This document shows, one piece after another, positions 1-8,910 of a stretch of 64,000 nt of DNA. The stretch covers positions 62,001 to 126,000 of the forward strand of contig MEOE01000023.1 of NCBI GenBank assembly GCA_001768565.1, given 5' to 3'. Under the pieces are notes generated by a model. It was not told the origin of the DNA. It was given only the letters and a program-made list of their open reading frames with translations, and ran no database searches. Positions within the stretch are counted from its first letter, which is position 1. Each line of letters begins with the position of its first letter. The stretch is from Bacteroidetes bacterium GWF2_33_16. GTDB lineage: Bacteria; Bacteroidota; Bacteroidia; Bacteroidales; UBA12077. A program made the translations under genes and the position numbers.

Positions 1-419
1 CTTCCATTTCCTTCGATAGCTTGTTTACCGATTTTTGCTTCGCCATTTACTATTCCGCTAATCAACACCTCGCCTCCTTTGGTTACATGCAATGCTGTTA
101 GCTTGTCACTTTGTTTCCCCCCTTCGCTCCAAATCCATTGCAGCTTTCCATGTTGATTATATTTGGCCACAAACATATCGTGTTTACCCTTTGAGGTATA
201 TTCTTTGCTATTCAGAGTGAGATCGCCCGAGATGGCACCTCCCACATAGATGTTCCCAATTGAATCAGTTTGAATACCATTTACATAATCCCAGCTTGCG
301 CTCCCCAGCGAAGTGGTCCATTGCCAGATTTTCTGATCGGGCTGTCCTTGGGTTTTTCCAGCAAACAGTATGATTGCGATTATTAGCAAGCTTATGTTTT
401 TTATATATTGTGTTTTCAT
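1..419 (-). CDS. SBBP-repeat beta-propeller protein, N-terminal part (cut by window edge)
   Basis: An open frame runs leftward from the ATG at 417-419 off the window edge, giving 139 residues with no stop. It begins with a signal peptide (basic start, hydrophobic core, then about residue 25 GQ). The remainder shows SBBP-type beta-propeller spacing: GNIYVGGAISGDLTL, then DMFVAKYNQHGKLQW, then a Gly-Gly pair. Such proteins in Bacteroidota are secreted and often end in a T9SS sorting domain, but that end is outside the window. It is last in a leftward cluster after the stalk and RHS-like genes, 159 bp beyond the RHS-like stop, across a repeat block. The exact function is unknown; assignment to the repeat family is fairly safe. 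Confidence 0.75.
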   Translation of the reverse strand, partial: MKTQYIKNISLLIIAIILFAGKTQGQPDQKIWQWTTSLGSASWDYVNGIQTDSIGNIYVGGAISGDLTLNSKEYTSKGKHDMFVAKYNQHGKLQWIWSEGGKQSDKLTALHVTKGGEVLISGIVNGEAKIGKQAIEGNG

Positions 420-431
420 ACTATTTTTTTT

Positions 432-592
432 GTGATTGGTGAATAGTGAGTTGTGAGCATTCCAGTGATTGGTGAATAGTGAGTGACAAAAACTACTATT
501 ATGTTTTATTTTTAATTTATTATTCATCATGTTATCTATTACTTTTCATTTCACTATTCACAAATCACTAATCACTGTTCACTGCTCACCAC
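432..592. repeat. Inverted pair of degenerate heptamer arrays
   Basis: From 432 the sequence reads in 7-nt words beginning GTGA (GTGATTG GTGAATA, then GTGAGTT, GTGAGCA). After a 5-nt break the first words recur, so 432-450 and 465-483 are identical 19-mers. From 551 to 592 six words begin TCAC (TCACTAT, TCACAAA, TCACTAA, TCACTGT, TCACTGC, TCACCAC), the reverse complement of the left arm. Positions 550-568 match the complement of the 19-mer at 17 of 19 places. The right arm supplies the stop codon and last residues of the RHS-like gene. Confidence 0.85.
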
Positions 593-3500
593 CATAATGG
601 TATTCGTATTGTTTAATGACATTATAATCATGATCGCGCACTTCTTTTAATCTGCCGAAGCCATCGTACAAATAGTAAATTGTGCGACCACATGTATCGG
701 TTTCAGAGGTAACACCAACAAGCGGTTTGTAGGTATAGGTAGTAATTAATGAATTTACTAGTAGTGAATTATTTCTCAAATTAGTATTAAATGCTTCCCA
801 TTGATTCTTTTGCTCAGGAGTCGTCATATCACCAATATTTGCAAGAAGAGTTTCAAGATTGTTTGTGGCAGCATTAACAGCAGTATTCAAATTGATATAA
901 CTTAAATTTTCAGCCTTAATTATAGGATATTCATCGTTATATCCCCAAATAACACTTACTTCGGGCTGATCTTCCTTTTGAGCACCCAATAAAATAGTAT
1001 TATTTGTATTATAGATATATTTTCCTTTTCTAATATATTCAGGGAAGTTAAAAAGCAAATCTCCATTAAAATCAACCGGTGAAAGTGGTACATTCTTTTC
1101 AAGAGAATATACTTCTTTAACTGATCCATTGTTGTTATATAAACTAATAATACCTGAGATAAGCTTACTATCTTTATAAAACTCTTTCCTGATTGGAATA
1201 CTTAAAATATTGTTGCCTTTTAAATCGGAAACATTGTAGACGGAATTATTAAAATCGCTGGGGTAATAATATATACTTTTTGTTTTCTCAATTCCGTTTA
1301 GAAAGTTAGTTTTCTCTTTAATATAAGATTTTGACTTATCATAAATGTAAGTCTGCTTTGTCTCTATTGTTTCTGAATAAAAATATTCCTTTTCAACTTT
1401 CTTAGTCATTACATAACTTATAGGAGTAAATGCATATATTCCAAACTTATAATACTCCCTTAAATCATTATTATCACCATTTATATATTTTTTTGAATAA
1501 ACTCCTAACAAATCATCTGAGACCCAATAAGAAGCATAACTTTTATTATTTTCCTTTATCTTTTCAAAATCTAAATCAACTTTCTTGAATTGTGTTTCTT
1601 GTTCTACAAGTCCCAACTTCCAATTAGGGTCTTGAATTGGAGGGAATGGAAATACAAAATTATGGAGACTTGGGTCTCCTGTATATTTATAAATAGTTTT
1701 ACCCGTTGCACCTTCATTATTCGAAAATTCTTCCACTCTTTTATATAACACAGGATTTCCCTGGTAATATAGCCAAGGGACAACACTAGACGAAAATGAA
1801 TTTTCAGTTTCGCAAGTATACCATATCTCCCAACCACTGGTAGGATCTATATGTCTTTCCTTAGTATAGGTTTTGTATTTATATATACCTGGTCTTAAAA
1901 TAAGCCCCGAACTAGTAAAATTACTCCATTTATAACTATAATTTTTCACTAATGATGGAGATGTAGAATTTAAATCGGTATAATTTTTTGTTCTTTTTAC
2001 TCTAATACCACCAATTTCAATTTCATCTTGATCAAAGTATTTAATAGTAAAGAGAATATTTGCCTTATAATCATAACCTGAAACATAACTACATTTAGCT
2101 CTAAAATAAATTATATATTTTCCTGGATTTAATTTCCCATTTTCGGTTCTTAAAATGGGATTAAGAATACTTTCCCCGCTTTCATAATCTTGAAAACCTG
2201 AAACGTATCCAATAAGAGAAGAATAGATTTCAATTGGAGAAACACTTATTTCTACCTCAGCATTTTGTCCAAAAAGATTTATTAAACAAGAGAATTCTGC
2301 AGAGCTGTTTAAGGGTATCTCTAACGTGTCATAGAGCGTTCCAATACCATCAAGAAGTTTTAGTCCATTTTTATATACAATTGGAGTCCTAAGTTCACTT
2401 AAAGATTCTGATAAAATATATCCTTTTTTTTCTTCAGTTAGAGGGTTGTATAAATAGCAGTTAGCCGTATTCGATTCATATTCTATTTCAGTTTTCCCTT
2501 TTGTTGGGTATTCAATCTCCTTTAAAGCTCCGGCCTTTGCCATCTCAAAATCTGGCTTCCTATTTCCAAAGTTTAATAGATCGGGATTAGATTTACCTGT
2601 ATAATACCCCCAAAAGTCTTGTGCAAACTGGATACTCATTCCACTTTCAAATTCACTAGGAATATTATTGTGATATGCAAAATTGTAATAATCCTCTTCT
2701 AGGTTATTATTAGACACCTTCTTTATATTTGTTAAGGTTCTTATATTACTATTATTCGTTGTATTGTAATTAAATATATACCCAGAAATAGCTTCTGTAT
2801 TATTCTCAATATTGATTCTTTTAACTTCTTTTTGAAGAATATTGTTTATAACTTCTCTTTCGAATTTAATTGTACCTCCTGGAAAAATTATTGAGTCTAA
2901 TAATTTTCCTGTAATACTTACAACTTGCTCGCTTTTTGAATCATCTACATTTCCCATACATTTATTTGAACCTTCAAGATTCTTAGTTATAGATAAGGTT
3001 TGAGAATAAATAGTTTTGGGTGAGTAATTGTAATTTATATACCTAAACTGAATCTTTTCATTTGTTTTTAGGTTAAATATTTCAGTTAATTGCCAAGATG
3101 ACTTATAGTTGGAAATATAATAACCAGGAATATCATCACCTCCATCTCTCAGTGTTAATTCTGACTCTGAGAAAGTATATCGTATTCCTTGATCATCAGT
3201 CACAATAAGATCAATAATATTATAATATGGTTCGCCATAGAATGGAATTTCAACTTTAAAGTTTTTATGAGGAATAAAAACAGGTTGTGCATATACATCA
3301 AAATAAAAGATTCCATTTATTCCATAAGGAGCACTTAAAATAAATTGATCGGGTTGGGTATCCCATCTACCAGAAGCCGAATTAATTACTAAATCACTCA
3401 ATTTTTCATCATTTAATTCCCCTTCTTTAAGACCTAATACATAGTTAAACCCGATTCTATTTCTTCCAATATATCCATTTTGATCTTCATCAGGCCTACC

Positions 3501-3830
3501 ATTTAATTGCCGAGTAATAACACCTCCTCCAACAAATGTCCAACCAAGTCCAAATACTCCAGATTCTTCAGTTACTTTAAATCCAGAATAATTATATGAT
3601 AATGCTATTGGTATTTCAATCCCTTTTAATTTTATTGTATATAGAGGGATTTCAATATTTAATTGCCCAGAACTTAAATTTACTGGCACATTCCCATAAC
3701 TACCCAAACTGGCTGCTTCAGGTGAAACCGGAAAAACATCAAATAAATCAGGAATTTTTTGTTCACCATCCTGACCAAACAAATTACATCCTAACAGTAC
3801 TAAGAAAAAAATGCAGTTGAATAATCTCAT
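579..3830 (-). CDS. RHS/YD-repeat-like secreted protein lacking the RHS core
   Basis: This 1083-residue protein has an N-terminal signal (residues 1-20; LLGC could be a lipobox, or cleavage may follow FGQ). The N-terminal third has the Bacteroidota RHS-like hallmark of a Gly/Ser-rich start followed by GLGWTFVGGG near residue 95. Only the extreme C-terminus has a clear YD repeat (YYLYDGFGRLKEVRD, about 1055-1069), after which the protein stops. A full RHS protein would continue with many more repeats, a self-cleaving core and a variable toxin tip; none is present. Lone N-terminal RHS-like genes of this kind are frequent in Bacteroidota. It begins 21 bp after the stalk gene stop, so co-transcription is likely. 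The stop lies inside a heptamer repeat array. Role unknown; surface display is inferred. Confidence 0.75.
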   Translation of the reverse strand: MRLFNCIFFLVLLGCNLFGQDGEQKIPDLFDVFPVSPEAASLGSYGNVPVNLSSGQLNIEIPLYTIKLKGIEIPIALSYNYSGFKVTEESGVFGLGWTFVGGGVITRQLNGRPDEDQNGYIGRNRIGFNYVLGLKEGELNDEKLSDLVINSASGRWDTQPDQFILSAPYGINGIFYFDVYAQPVFIPHKNFKVEIPFYGEPYYNIIDLIVTDDQGIRYTFSESELTLRDGGDDIPGYYISNYKSSWQLTEIFNLKTNEKIQFRYINYNYSPKTIYSQTLSITKNLEGSNKCMGNVDDSKSEQVVSITGKLLDSIIFPGGTIKFEREVINNILQKEVKRINIENNTEAISGYIFNYNTTNNSNIRTLTNIKKVSNNNLEEDYYNFAYHNNIPSEFESGMSIQFAQDFWGYYTGKSNPDLLNFGNRKPDFEMAKAGALKEIEYPTKGKTEIEYESNTANCYLYNPLTEEKKGYILSESLSELRTPIVYKNGLKLLDGIGTLYDTLEIPLNSSAEFSCLINLFGQNAEVEISVSPIEIYSSLIGYVSGFQDYESGESILNPILRTENGKLNPGKYIIYFRAKCSYVSGYDYKANILFTIKYFDQDEIEIGGIRVKRTKNYTDLNSTSPSLVKNYSYKWSNFTSSGLILRPGIYKYKTYTKERHIDPTSGWEIWYTCETENSFSSSVVPWLYYQGNPVLYKRVEEFSNNEGATGKTIYKYTGDPSLHNFVFPFPPIQDPNWKLGLVEQETQFKKVDLDFEKIKENNKSYASYWVSDDLLGVYSKKYINGDNNDLREYYKFGIYAFTPISYVMTKKVEKEYFYSETIETKQTYIYDKSKSYIKEKTNFLNGIEKTKSIYYYPSDFNNSVYNVSDLKGNNILSIPIRKEFYKDSKLISGIISLYNNNGSVKEVYSLEKNVPLSPVDFNGDLLFNFPEYIRKGKYIYNTNNTILLGAQKEDQPEVSVIWGYNDEYPIIKAENLSYINLNTAVNAATNNLETLLANIGDMTTPEQKNQWEAFNTNLRNNSLLVNSLITTYTYKPLVGVTSETDTCGRTIYYLYDGFGRLKEVRDHDYNVIKQYEYHYGGEQ

Positions 3831-3851
3831 AAACCGTAAATTTTATATCTT

Positions 3852-5804
3852 TTATTTAATCTCTAACTGATCAACTCGATTCCGTAATGCTTCAATCAGC
3901 TTCTGTTGTTCTATTATATACAGCGTCAACTCCTCAATCTTCTGAAGCAACTTTGCATTCATTTCGCCAACAGCAATTCCATTTTCTTTTACTTCAGCAG
4001 TTGTAGGTATTTCGGGTAAGTGTTTGTTGGTTTTAATAAAAGTCTCTAGGTCGGCTAGCGACATAAGTTTGTAATCGGGTTCGAAAACAAAATCGGCCCA
4101 AGAATCGGTTGTAACTTTTACCTCGCGTGCTCCAATTATACCTTCAACTGCAAGTTTAAAACTACCAGGATTGGTTGTTCCAATACCAACACCTGTATCA
4201 TTCCATTTTATATGACTAAAAAGGCCATTGTCCATTTTGGAATCGGTATAGGCATTTGCCTGTGATATGGCTTCCGTTTTGCCCTGATTAACGGAGCTGT
4301 TTGTTTGAGTGAGAATATCTGTTTTTACAAAATCAGTATATGTTTTTGATTGATTGATAGCTTCTGTCCTATTTTGGTCAGTGTACACTTTTGACTCGTT
4401 TATTGCCTGAGTTTTGGAATTATCGGTGTAACCATTTGCCTGATTTATTGCGCTTGCCTTAGCCTGATCAGCATAATTGTTGGCCTGAACAATTACATCA
4501 GTCTTAGCCACATCAGTATAAGTTTTTGATTGGTTTATCGCATCCGTTTTAGCTAGATCGGTATATCCCTTTGATTCAGTTAAAGCTGCTTCTTTAGCAA
4601 TGTTTGTGTAACTATTCGACTCGGTTATTGCACTTACTTTAACTTGATCTGCATAATTGTTGGCCTGAACAATTACATCAGTCTTAGCCACATCAGTATA
4701 AGCTTTTGATTGGTTTATCGCATCCGTTTTAGATTGATCGGTATATCCCTTTGATTCAGTTAAAGCTGCATCTTTAGCAATATCTGTATAACTTTTTGCT
4801 TCGGTTATTGCATCAGTTGTAGCTTGATCAGCATAATTGTTGGCCTGAACAATTACATCTGCTTTAGCCACATCTGTATATGATTTTGACTGATATATAG
4901 CATCAGTTTTTGACTGATCGGTATATCCTTTTGATTCAGTTAAAGCTGCTTCTTTAGAAATATCCGTATAACTTTTTGCTTCGGTTATTGCATCAGTTTT
5001 AGCTTGATCAGCATAATTAATTGCCTGAACAATTACATCAGCCTTAGCCTCATCGGTATATGATTTGGATTGGCTTATTGCTTCTGTTTTGGATTGATCT
5101 GTATATCCCTTTGATTCAGTTAAAGCTGCATCTTTAGCAATATCCGTATAACTTTTTGCCTCGGTTATTGCACTTACTTTAACTTGATCAGCATAATTAT
5201 TGGCCTGAACAATTGCATCTGCTTTTGCCGCGTCAGTAAATGTTTTGGATTGGCTTATTGCTTCTGTTTTGGATTGATCGGTATATCCCTTTGATTCAGT
5301 CAAAGCAGCATCTTTAGCAATATCGGTATAACTTTTTGCCTCGTTTATTGCACTTACTTTAACTTGATCAGCATAATTGTTGGCCTGAACAATTACATCA
5401 GCCTTAGCTACATCGGTATATGATTTTGACTGATTTATAGCATCGGTTTTGGCCTGATCGGTATATAGTTTTAATTCGGTTACGGTTTGAGTTCTTGCAT
5501 TATCAGCATAAGTATTTGACTGGCTTACTGCACTTTCTTTCGCCTGATTGGTATAGGTTTTTGATTGTAATATTGCTTCTGCTTTTACCTGATTTGAATA
5601 AGATCGCGATTGTTCAATGGCGTCCAGTTTTGCCTGGTCGGTATACTTTTTCGACAACACAAGTGTTTCTATTGATTTAGTATCAACATATTCCCAAATA
5701 TTACCAGTTCTTATTATTCTTTTATCTTTATTTTTTGTCTTTTCCTGAGAAAAGGCAAAAAGACAAATCACCAATAAAAAAATAGTTAAAAGTTCTTTTT
5801 TCAT
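3852..5804 (-). CDS. Coiled-coil stalk protein with 15-residue repeats and a tail-fibre-like C-terminal domain
   Basis: The 650-residue protein has a signal peptide (cut near FAFSQ, residue 20), a short linker, then about 31 tandem 15-residue units from residue 53 to 517 with consensus xYTDxAKxDAIxQSK. From about 527 to 650 is a C-terminal domain widespread in Bacteroidota (GVGIGTTNPG, then WADFVFEPDYKL, LPEIPT, GEMNAKLLQKIEELT), related in position to tail-fibre/S74-like ends, finishing in a short coiled coil. A 15-residue period with regular Ala/Ile and Tyr positions suits a right-handed coiled coil (15/4 residues per turn), as in part of the YadA stalk; trimerisation is inferred. There is no YadA membrane anchor. 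First gene of a leftward cluster with the RHS-like and SBBP genes. Confidence 0.8.
   Translation of the reverse strand: MKKELLTIFLLVICLFAFSQEKTKNKDKRIIRTGNIWEYVDTKSIETLVLSKKYTDQAKLDAIEQSRSYSNQVKAEAILQSKTYTNQAKESAVSQSNTYADNARTQTVTELKLYTDQAKTDAINQSKSYTDVAKADVIVQANNYADQVKVSAINEAKSYTDIAKDAALTESKGYTDQSKTEAISQSKTFTDAAKADAIVQANNYADQVKVSAITEAKSYTDIAKDAALTESKGYTDQSKTEAISQSKSYTDEAKADVIVQAINYADQAKTDAITEAKSYTDISKEAALTESKGYTDQSKTDAIYQSKSYTDVAKADVIVQANNYADQATTDAITEAKSYTDIAKDAALTESKGYTDQSKTDAINQSKAYTDVAKTDVIVQANNYADQVKVSAITESNSYTNIAKEAALTESKGYTDLAKTDAINQSKTYTDVAKTDVIVQANNYADQAKASAINQANGYTDNSKTQAINESKVYTDQNRTEAINQSKTYTDFVKTDILTQTNSSVNQGKTEAISQANAYTDSKMDNGLFSHIKWNDTGVGIGTTNPGSFKLAVEGIIGAREVKVTTDSWADFVFEPDYKLMSLADLETFIKTNKHLPEIPTTAEVKENGIAVGEMNAKLLQKIEELTLYIIEQQKLIEALRNRVDQLEIK
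4254..5648 (-). repeat. Coding tandem repeats, 45-bp unit with 180-bp higher-order period
   Basis: About 31 units of 45 bp encode the stalk. Within 4524-5423 every fourth unit is nearly identical, so five successive 180-bp blocks (60 residues) follow the same order: SYTDxAKADVIVQAN, NYADQ..., SYTDIAKDAALTESK, GYTDQSK.... Outer units are more divergent. This pattern suggests growth by duplication of four-unit blocks. The tract could vary in copy number and could collapse in short-read assembly. Confidence 0.9.
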
Positions 5805-7302
5805 TTCTTTAATATTTTTAGTTTATTGTTTTTTCTATCTAATTTTTTACCATTCATCCTTAATATTTTATCTTCATTAAAATCCTGTTGTACCTTCAGT
5901 TGTTTCATATAAACTATACTGTTATAGTACATTTAATTATTTGTACAAATTTCAACAGTGAAAAAAGTACTATGCAGATGCGATATAATTACGTGGAATA
6001 TTGAACTATTAAAGGATTTACAATTTAGCTTCTTACTAAAAAGTCTAAAACAATAAGTAATAAAAATCTCAAGCAGACAATTTTTTGATGGAAAGTAAAG
6101 TATAGCTTGAAAAAATGAATAAAATATCCTGAAAGGAATTTTTCTCATAATCATTTTCTTAAATATGTAAAACGGGTTTTTATTTTTCTCGGAATCGAAA
6201 ATAGCAAATCAAAATCAACAGAAAAAACTGCTGTAAAACATATTTTGTATACATTATTATCGAATATCAATATTTATCTACCCTCTAACGGTTGGCATAC
6301 TGTCTCCAGTTAAGTAGTTTAAATTGATTACAAATAAGTATTTGGAAAATTGAGATTTTATTTATACCTAATAGTACTTATAGGAGAAAAAGCACTAGAG
6401 CCTTGATTTATATTGACATTCAGAACATTATTTAGTGCTATAAATAATTCAAAAATTGATTATAGAATCACTCAAAATACTGATATTATTAATGTTGCGA
6501 TTTTAGACTTTACGAAAAATAAGAATACAATGCTATTTTAAGGCATTGGCTTAAAGTCAAATTGATTTTCAGTTATTTTTTGATTGTTTTAGTTTATTGC
6601 CGAATTGTCTGTGACAACTATTCTCGCAACAATAATTTAACTTAGGCTGAGCCCAAGCTAAATATATCCTTTAACTATTCTTCACATGAATATTCAAATT
6701 ACCAATTCTATTTTTTTATGTTTAACAATAATCCGAAGATGGTATAACCATCGCCGAGCTGTAGTGTGCAATTTTTTTAAGGCCTAAGGCGAGCAGAGGT
6801 CAATGCGAGGTGTGTTTACAAGCCGAAACAGCCTATTTATTCGTCTATAGATTGCGTCGCTCCGCATTAAGCTGCACTCGCAATAACCAAACAAAGAGAA
6901 ATCACCGTCGAACATTTGTACTATTTGCTATTTTTAGATTTAGGTACATAAAAGAACTACAAGTCCCCTCGAATTGGGTGTGATTAGGTTTTATTCTCCA
7001 GATTTTTTCAAATTGGCAATTGAGTTATGATTTTAGAAATCCAGAATTAATTATATTAGTTTTTAATATCAGTCAAATTAGTCTCCTTTTTATTGATCGA
7101 TTAAGAATATTAAATTAAACAACATTCACAACTTTAATTTGTTACAAATAATAGACTTTAGATTAATAATTAAACATTTTCAAACAAATCCCTAACTTCT
7201 TTGTTTAATAACAAATAAAAATATCCTATAAAAAATTAAACAAATCATACAAATTTGGGGATATCATTTCTGAATTCAATTGCAATAATAAAAGACCGAA
7301 AA
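5805..7302. other. Long gene-free region
   Basis: Nearly 1.5 kb separates the divergent stalk gene and the ATP-grasp operon. It is very AT-rich and stop-dense in all frames. The longest frame (5933-6154, minus, 73 codons) has no recognisable features and low-complexity content, so I do not call it. The visible content is one copy of an 85-bp repeat (6712-6798), a following segment rich in TGCGAGG/CGCAAT words (about 6803-6890), and presumably the promoters of both flanking operons. Gene decay is possible but no coding remnant was recognised. Confidence 0.6.
6712..6798 (+). repeat. Direct repeat, left copy
   Basis: This stretch matches 15062-15146 with a few substitutions and a two-base gap: shared words include TTAACAATAATCCGA, GGTATAACCATC, CCGAGCT and AGTGTGCAATTTTTTTAA. 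Both copies have the same orientation and bracket the 7303-14871 operon. It is followed by AAACAAAGAGAAATCACCG at about 6892, a motif that in the other copy lies before the repeat. Confidence 0.8.
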
Positions 7303-8910
7303 ATGAAAAAACAAAACTCCCTCAATTTTGAGAACTATTTCAGTGTTTTAAATTTAGGTATTTTTGTAGTTTTTATTCTTGTACCACTGGTTTTTATAGG
7401 TTTAAAATTTGGAAAACTTGGTTATACATTTACAAAAATCTTACCACGTTCAAGCTACGAAGTAATTCTAAACATTGATGCGGAGGGTTTTGGCGATAAT
7501 TTAAAAATCTCTACTTTTTTACCTGCTACCGATGACAGACAAAAGATATTTAATGAAAGTGGCACTAGTGGAACTCTAGACTTCACTATTGAAATGTCTG
7601 AAAATGGAAGAATTGCAAATTGGAAAAGCAATCAGAGTAATAATAAGGAAACTATAAGCTACAATTTCACATTTATCGGACAAGCCTTAAAGTATAATCT
7701 GGATACCAATACCTTGGTCTCCGGAGTTTACCCTCCTGGAATCAGCACCTATCTCGAAGCTACAGAGAACATTCAAGTAAACCATCCAATTATTGATGAA
7801 AAATTTCGCCAGTATATACCTGAAACAAATAATGTTTATAGTATTTTACAATCAATCTATAATTATACAACTTCATTAAATCCGCGTCCTTTTAAAGGAT
7901 TAACTGATGCTGTTACTGCAGCTAAATTAGATGAGGCTTCGTGTAATGGAAAAAGTCGTTTATTTGTTGCTCTAAGCCGAAAAGCTAAAATACCTGCTCG
8001 CCTAGTAGGAGGTTTAATCCTTGATCCCGGCACAAAGAAAACATCACATCAATGGGTTGAGGTTTTTATAAATGGTTATTGGATACCTTTTGACGCACTA
8101 AACAAACACTTTGCCTATCTACCATCCAATTATTTAAAACTATATATTAATGACAATTATTTATTTAGCCATTCATCAAATATAAATTTCAATTATAGTT
8201 ACACTATTAAAGAAAGAATGGTTGCAAATCCCGGATTTATTACTGAACTAAAAGACACTCCTTTTAATGCTTATGATGTTTGGCAGGCATTCGAGAAAAT
8301 GGGTATTCCATTGGGATTACTTAAAATTATTCTTATGCTTCCATTAGGTGCATTGATTGTGGCTATATTCAGAAATGTAATTGGAATTCAAACTTTTGGG
8401 ATATTTCTTCCTGCGCTTATTGCTATTGCGAGCCGAGAAACAGGGTTACTCTATGGTATAATTGGTTTTATGCTTATAATCGGTGTTGTAGGAATGCTTC
8501 ACTTTCCATTGGAGCGGCTCGGATTACTCTATGTACCAAAAATGGCAATACAATTAATAATGGTAGTTTTTATGTTTTTATTTACTGCAATTATTGCAAT
8601 GAAAATTGGTCTATATAAACTTTCCTATGTAACACTCTTTCCTATAGTAATACTTACAGTAACAGCTGAAAGGTTTGGTCGGAAAGTGTCCGAAGAGGGG
8701 TTAAAAGACTCTTTGATATTACTTTTTCATACTTTAATAGTTTCTGTATGCGCATATTTTGTAATGAATTCAGCAACTATGGAAGCATTATTTCTTGCTT
8801 TTCCTGAATTGTTCCTAGTTATTCTAGGTATAAATCTATGGCTTGGTCGCTGGATTGGAATACGGTTAATTGAATACCGCAGATTTAAATGGTTAATTCT
8901 ATCAAAATGA
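7303..8910 (+). CDS. Transglutaminase-like domain fused to seven transmembrane helices
   Basis: I start at the ATG at 7303 (535 residues); a TTG 48 bp upstream is possible but weaker. One transmembrane helix (about 17-37) is followed by an extracytoplasmic region with a transglutaminase-like fold signature (SCNGKSRLFVALSRKAKIPARLVGG without a break, then SHQWVEV, GYWIPFDAL) and then about seven helices from residue 335 to 520 with GIFLPALIA, LHFPLERL and TAERFG. This matches the Pfam pair Transglut_i_TM and 7TM_transglut, described as inactive transglutaminase fused to 7TM. Here Cys214, His249 and Asp264 sit at the catalytic triad positions, so the domain may be active. The gene ends ATGA-coupled to the ATP-grasp gene. 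Substrate unknown; a role in handling the ligase product across the membrane is inference. Confidence 0.88.
   Translation: MKKQNSLNFENYFSVLNLGIFVVFILVPLVFIGLKFGKLGYTFTKILPRSSYEVILNIDAEGFGDNLKISTFLPATDDRQKIFNESGTSGTLDFTIEMSENGRIANWKSNQSNNKETISYNFTFIGQALKYNLDTNTLVSGVYPPGISTYLEATENIQVNHPIIDEKFRQYIPETNNVYSILQSIYNYTTSLNPRPFKGLTDAVTAAKLDEASCNGKSRLFVALSRKAKIPARLVGGLILDPGTKKTSHQWVEVFINGYWIPFDALNKHFAYLPSNYLKLYINDNYLFSHSSNINFNYSYTIKERMVANPGFITELKDTPFNAYDVWQAFEKMGIPLGLLKIILMLPLGALIVAIFRNVIGIQTFGIFLPALIAIASRETGLLYGIIGFMLIIGVVGMLHFPLERLGLLYVPKMAIQLIMVVFMFLFTAIIAMKIGLYKLSYVTLFPIVILTVTAERFGRKVSEEGLKDSLILLFHTLIVSVCAYFVMNSATMEALFLAFPELFLVILGINLWLGRWIGIRLIEYRRFKWLILSK

Noticed and set aside
579..3830. RHS polymorphic toxin
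   Set aside because: The RHS core, its cleavage motif and a C-terminal toxin domain are all missing, and no immunity gene follows.
4254..5648. CRISPR-like regular repeats
   Set aside because: The 45-bp units are contiguous, in frame and encode a clear 15-residue protein repeat; there are no spacers.
5933..6154. Minus-strand 73-codon open frame
   Set aside because: Low-complexity, no recognisable motif, AT-rich noncoding surroundings; a chance frame.
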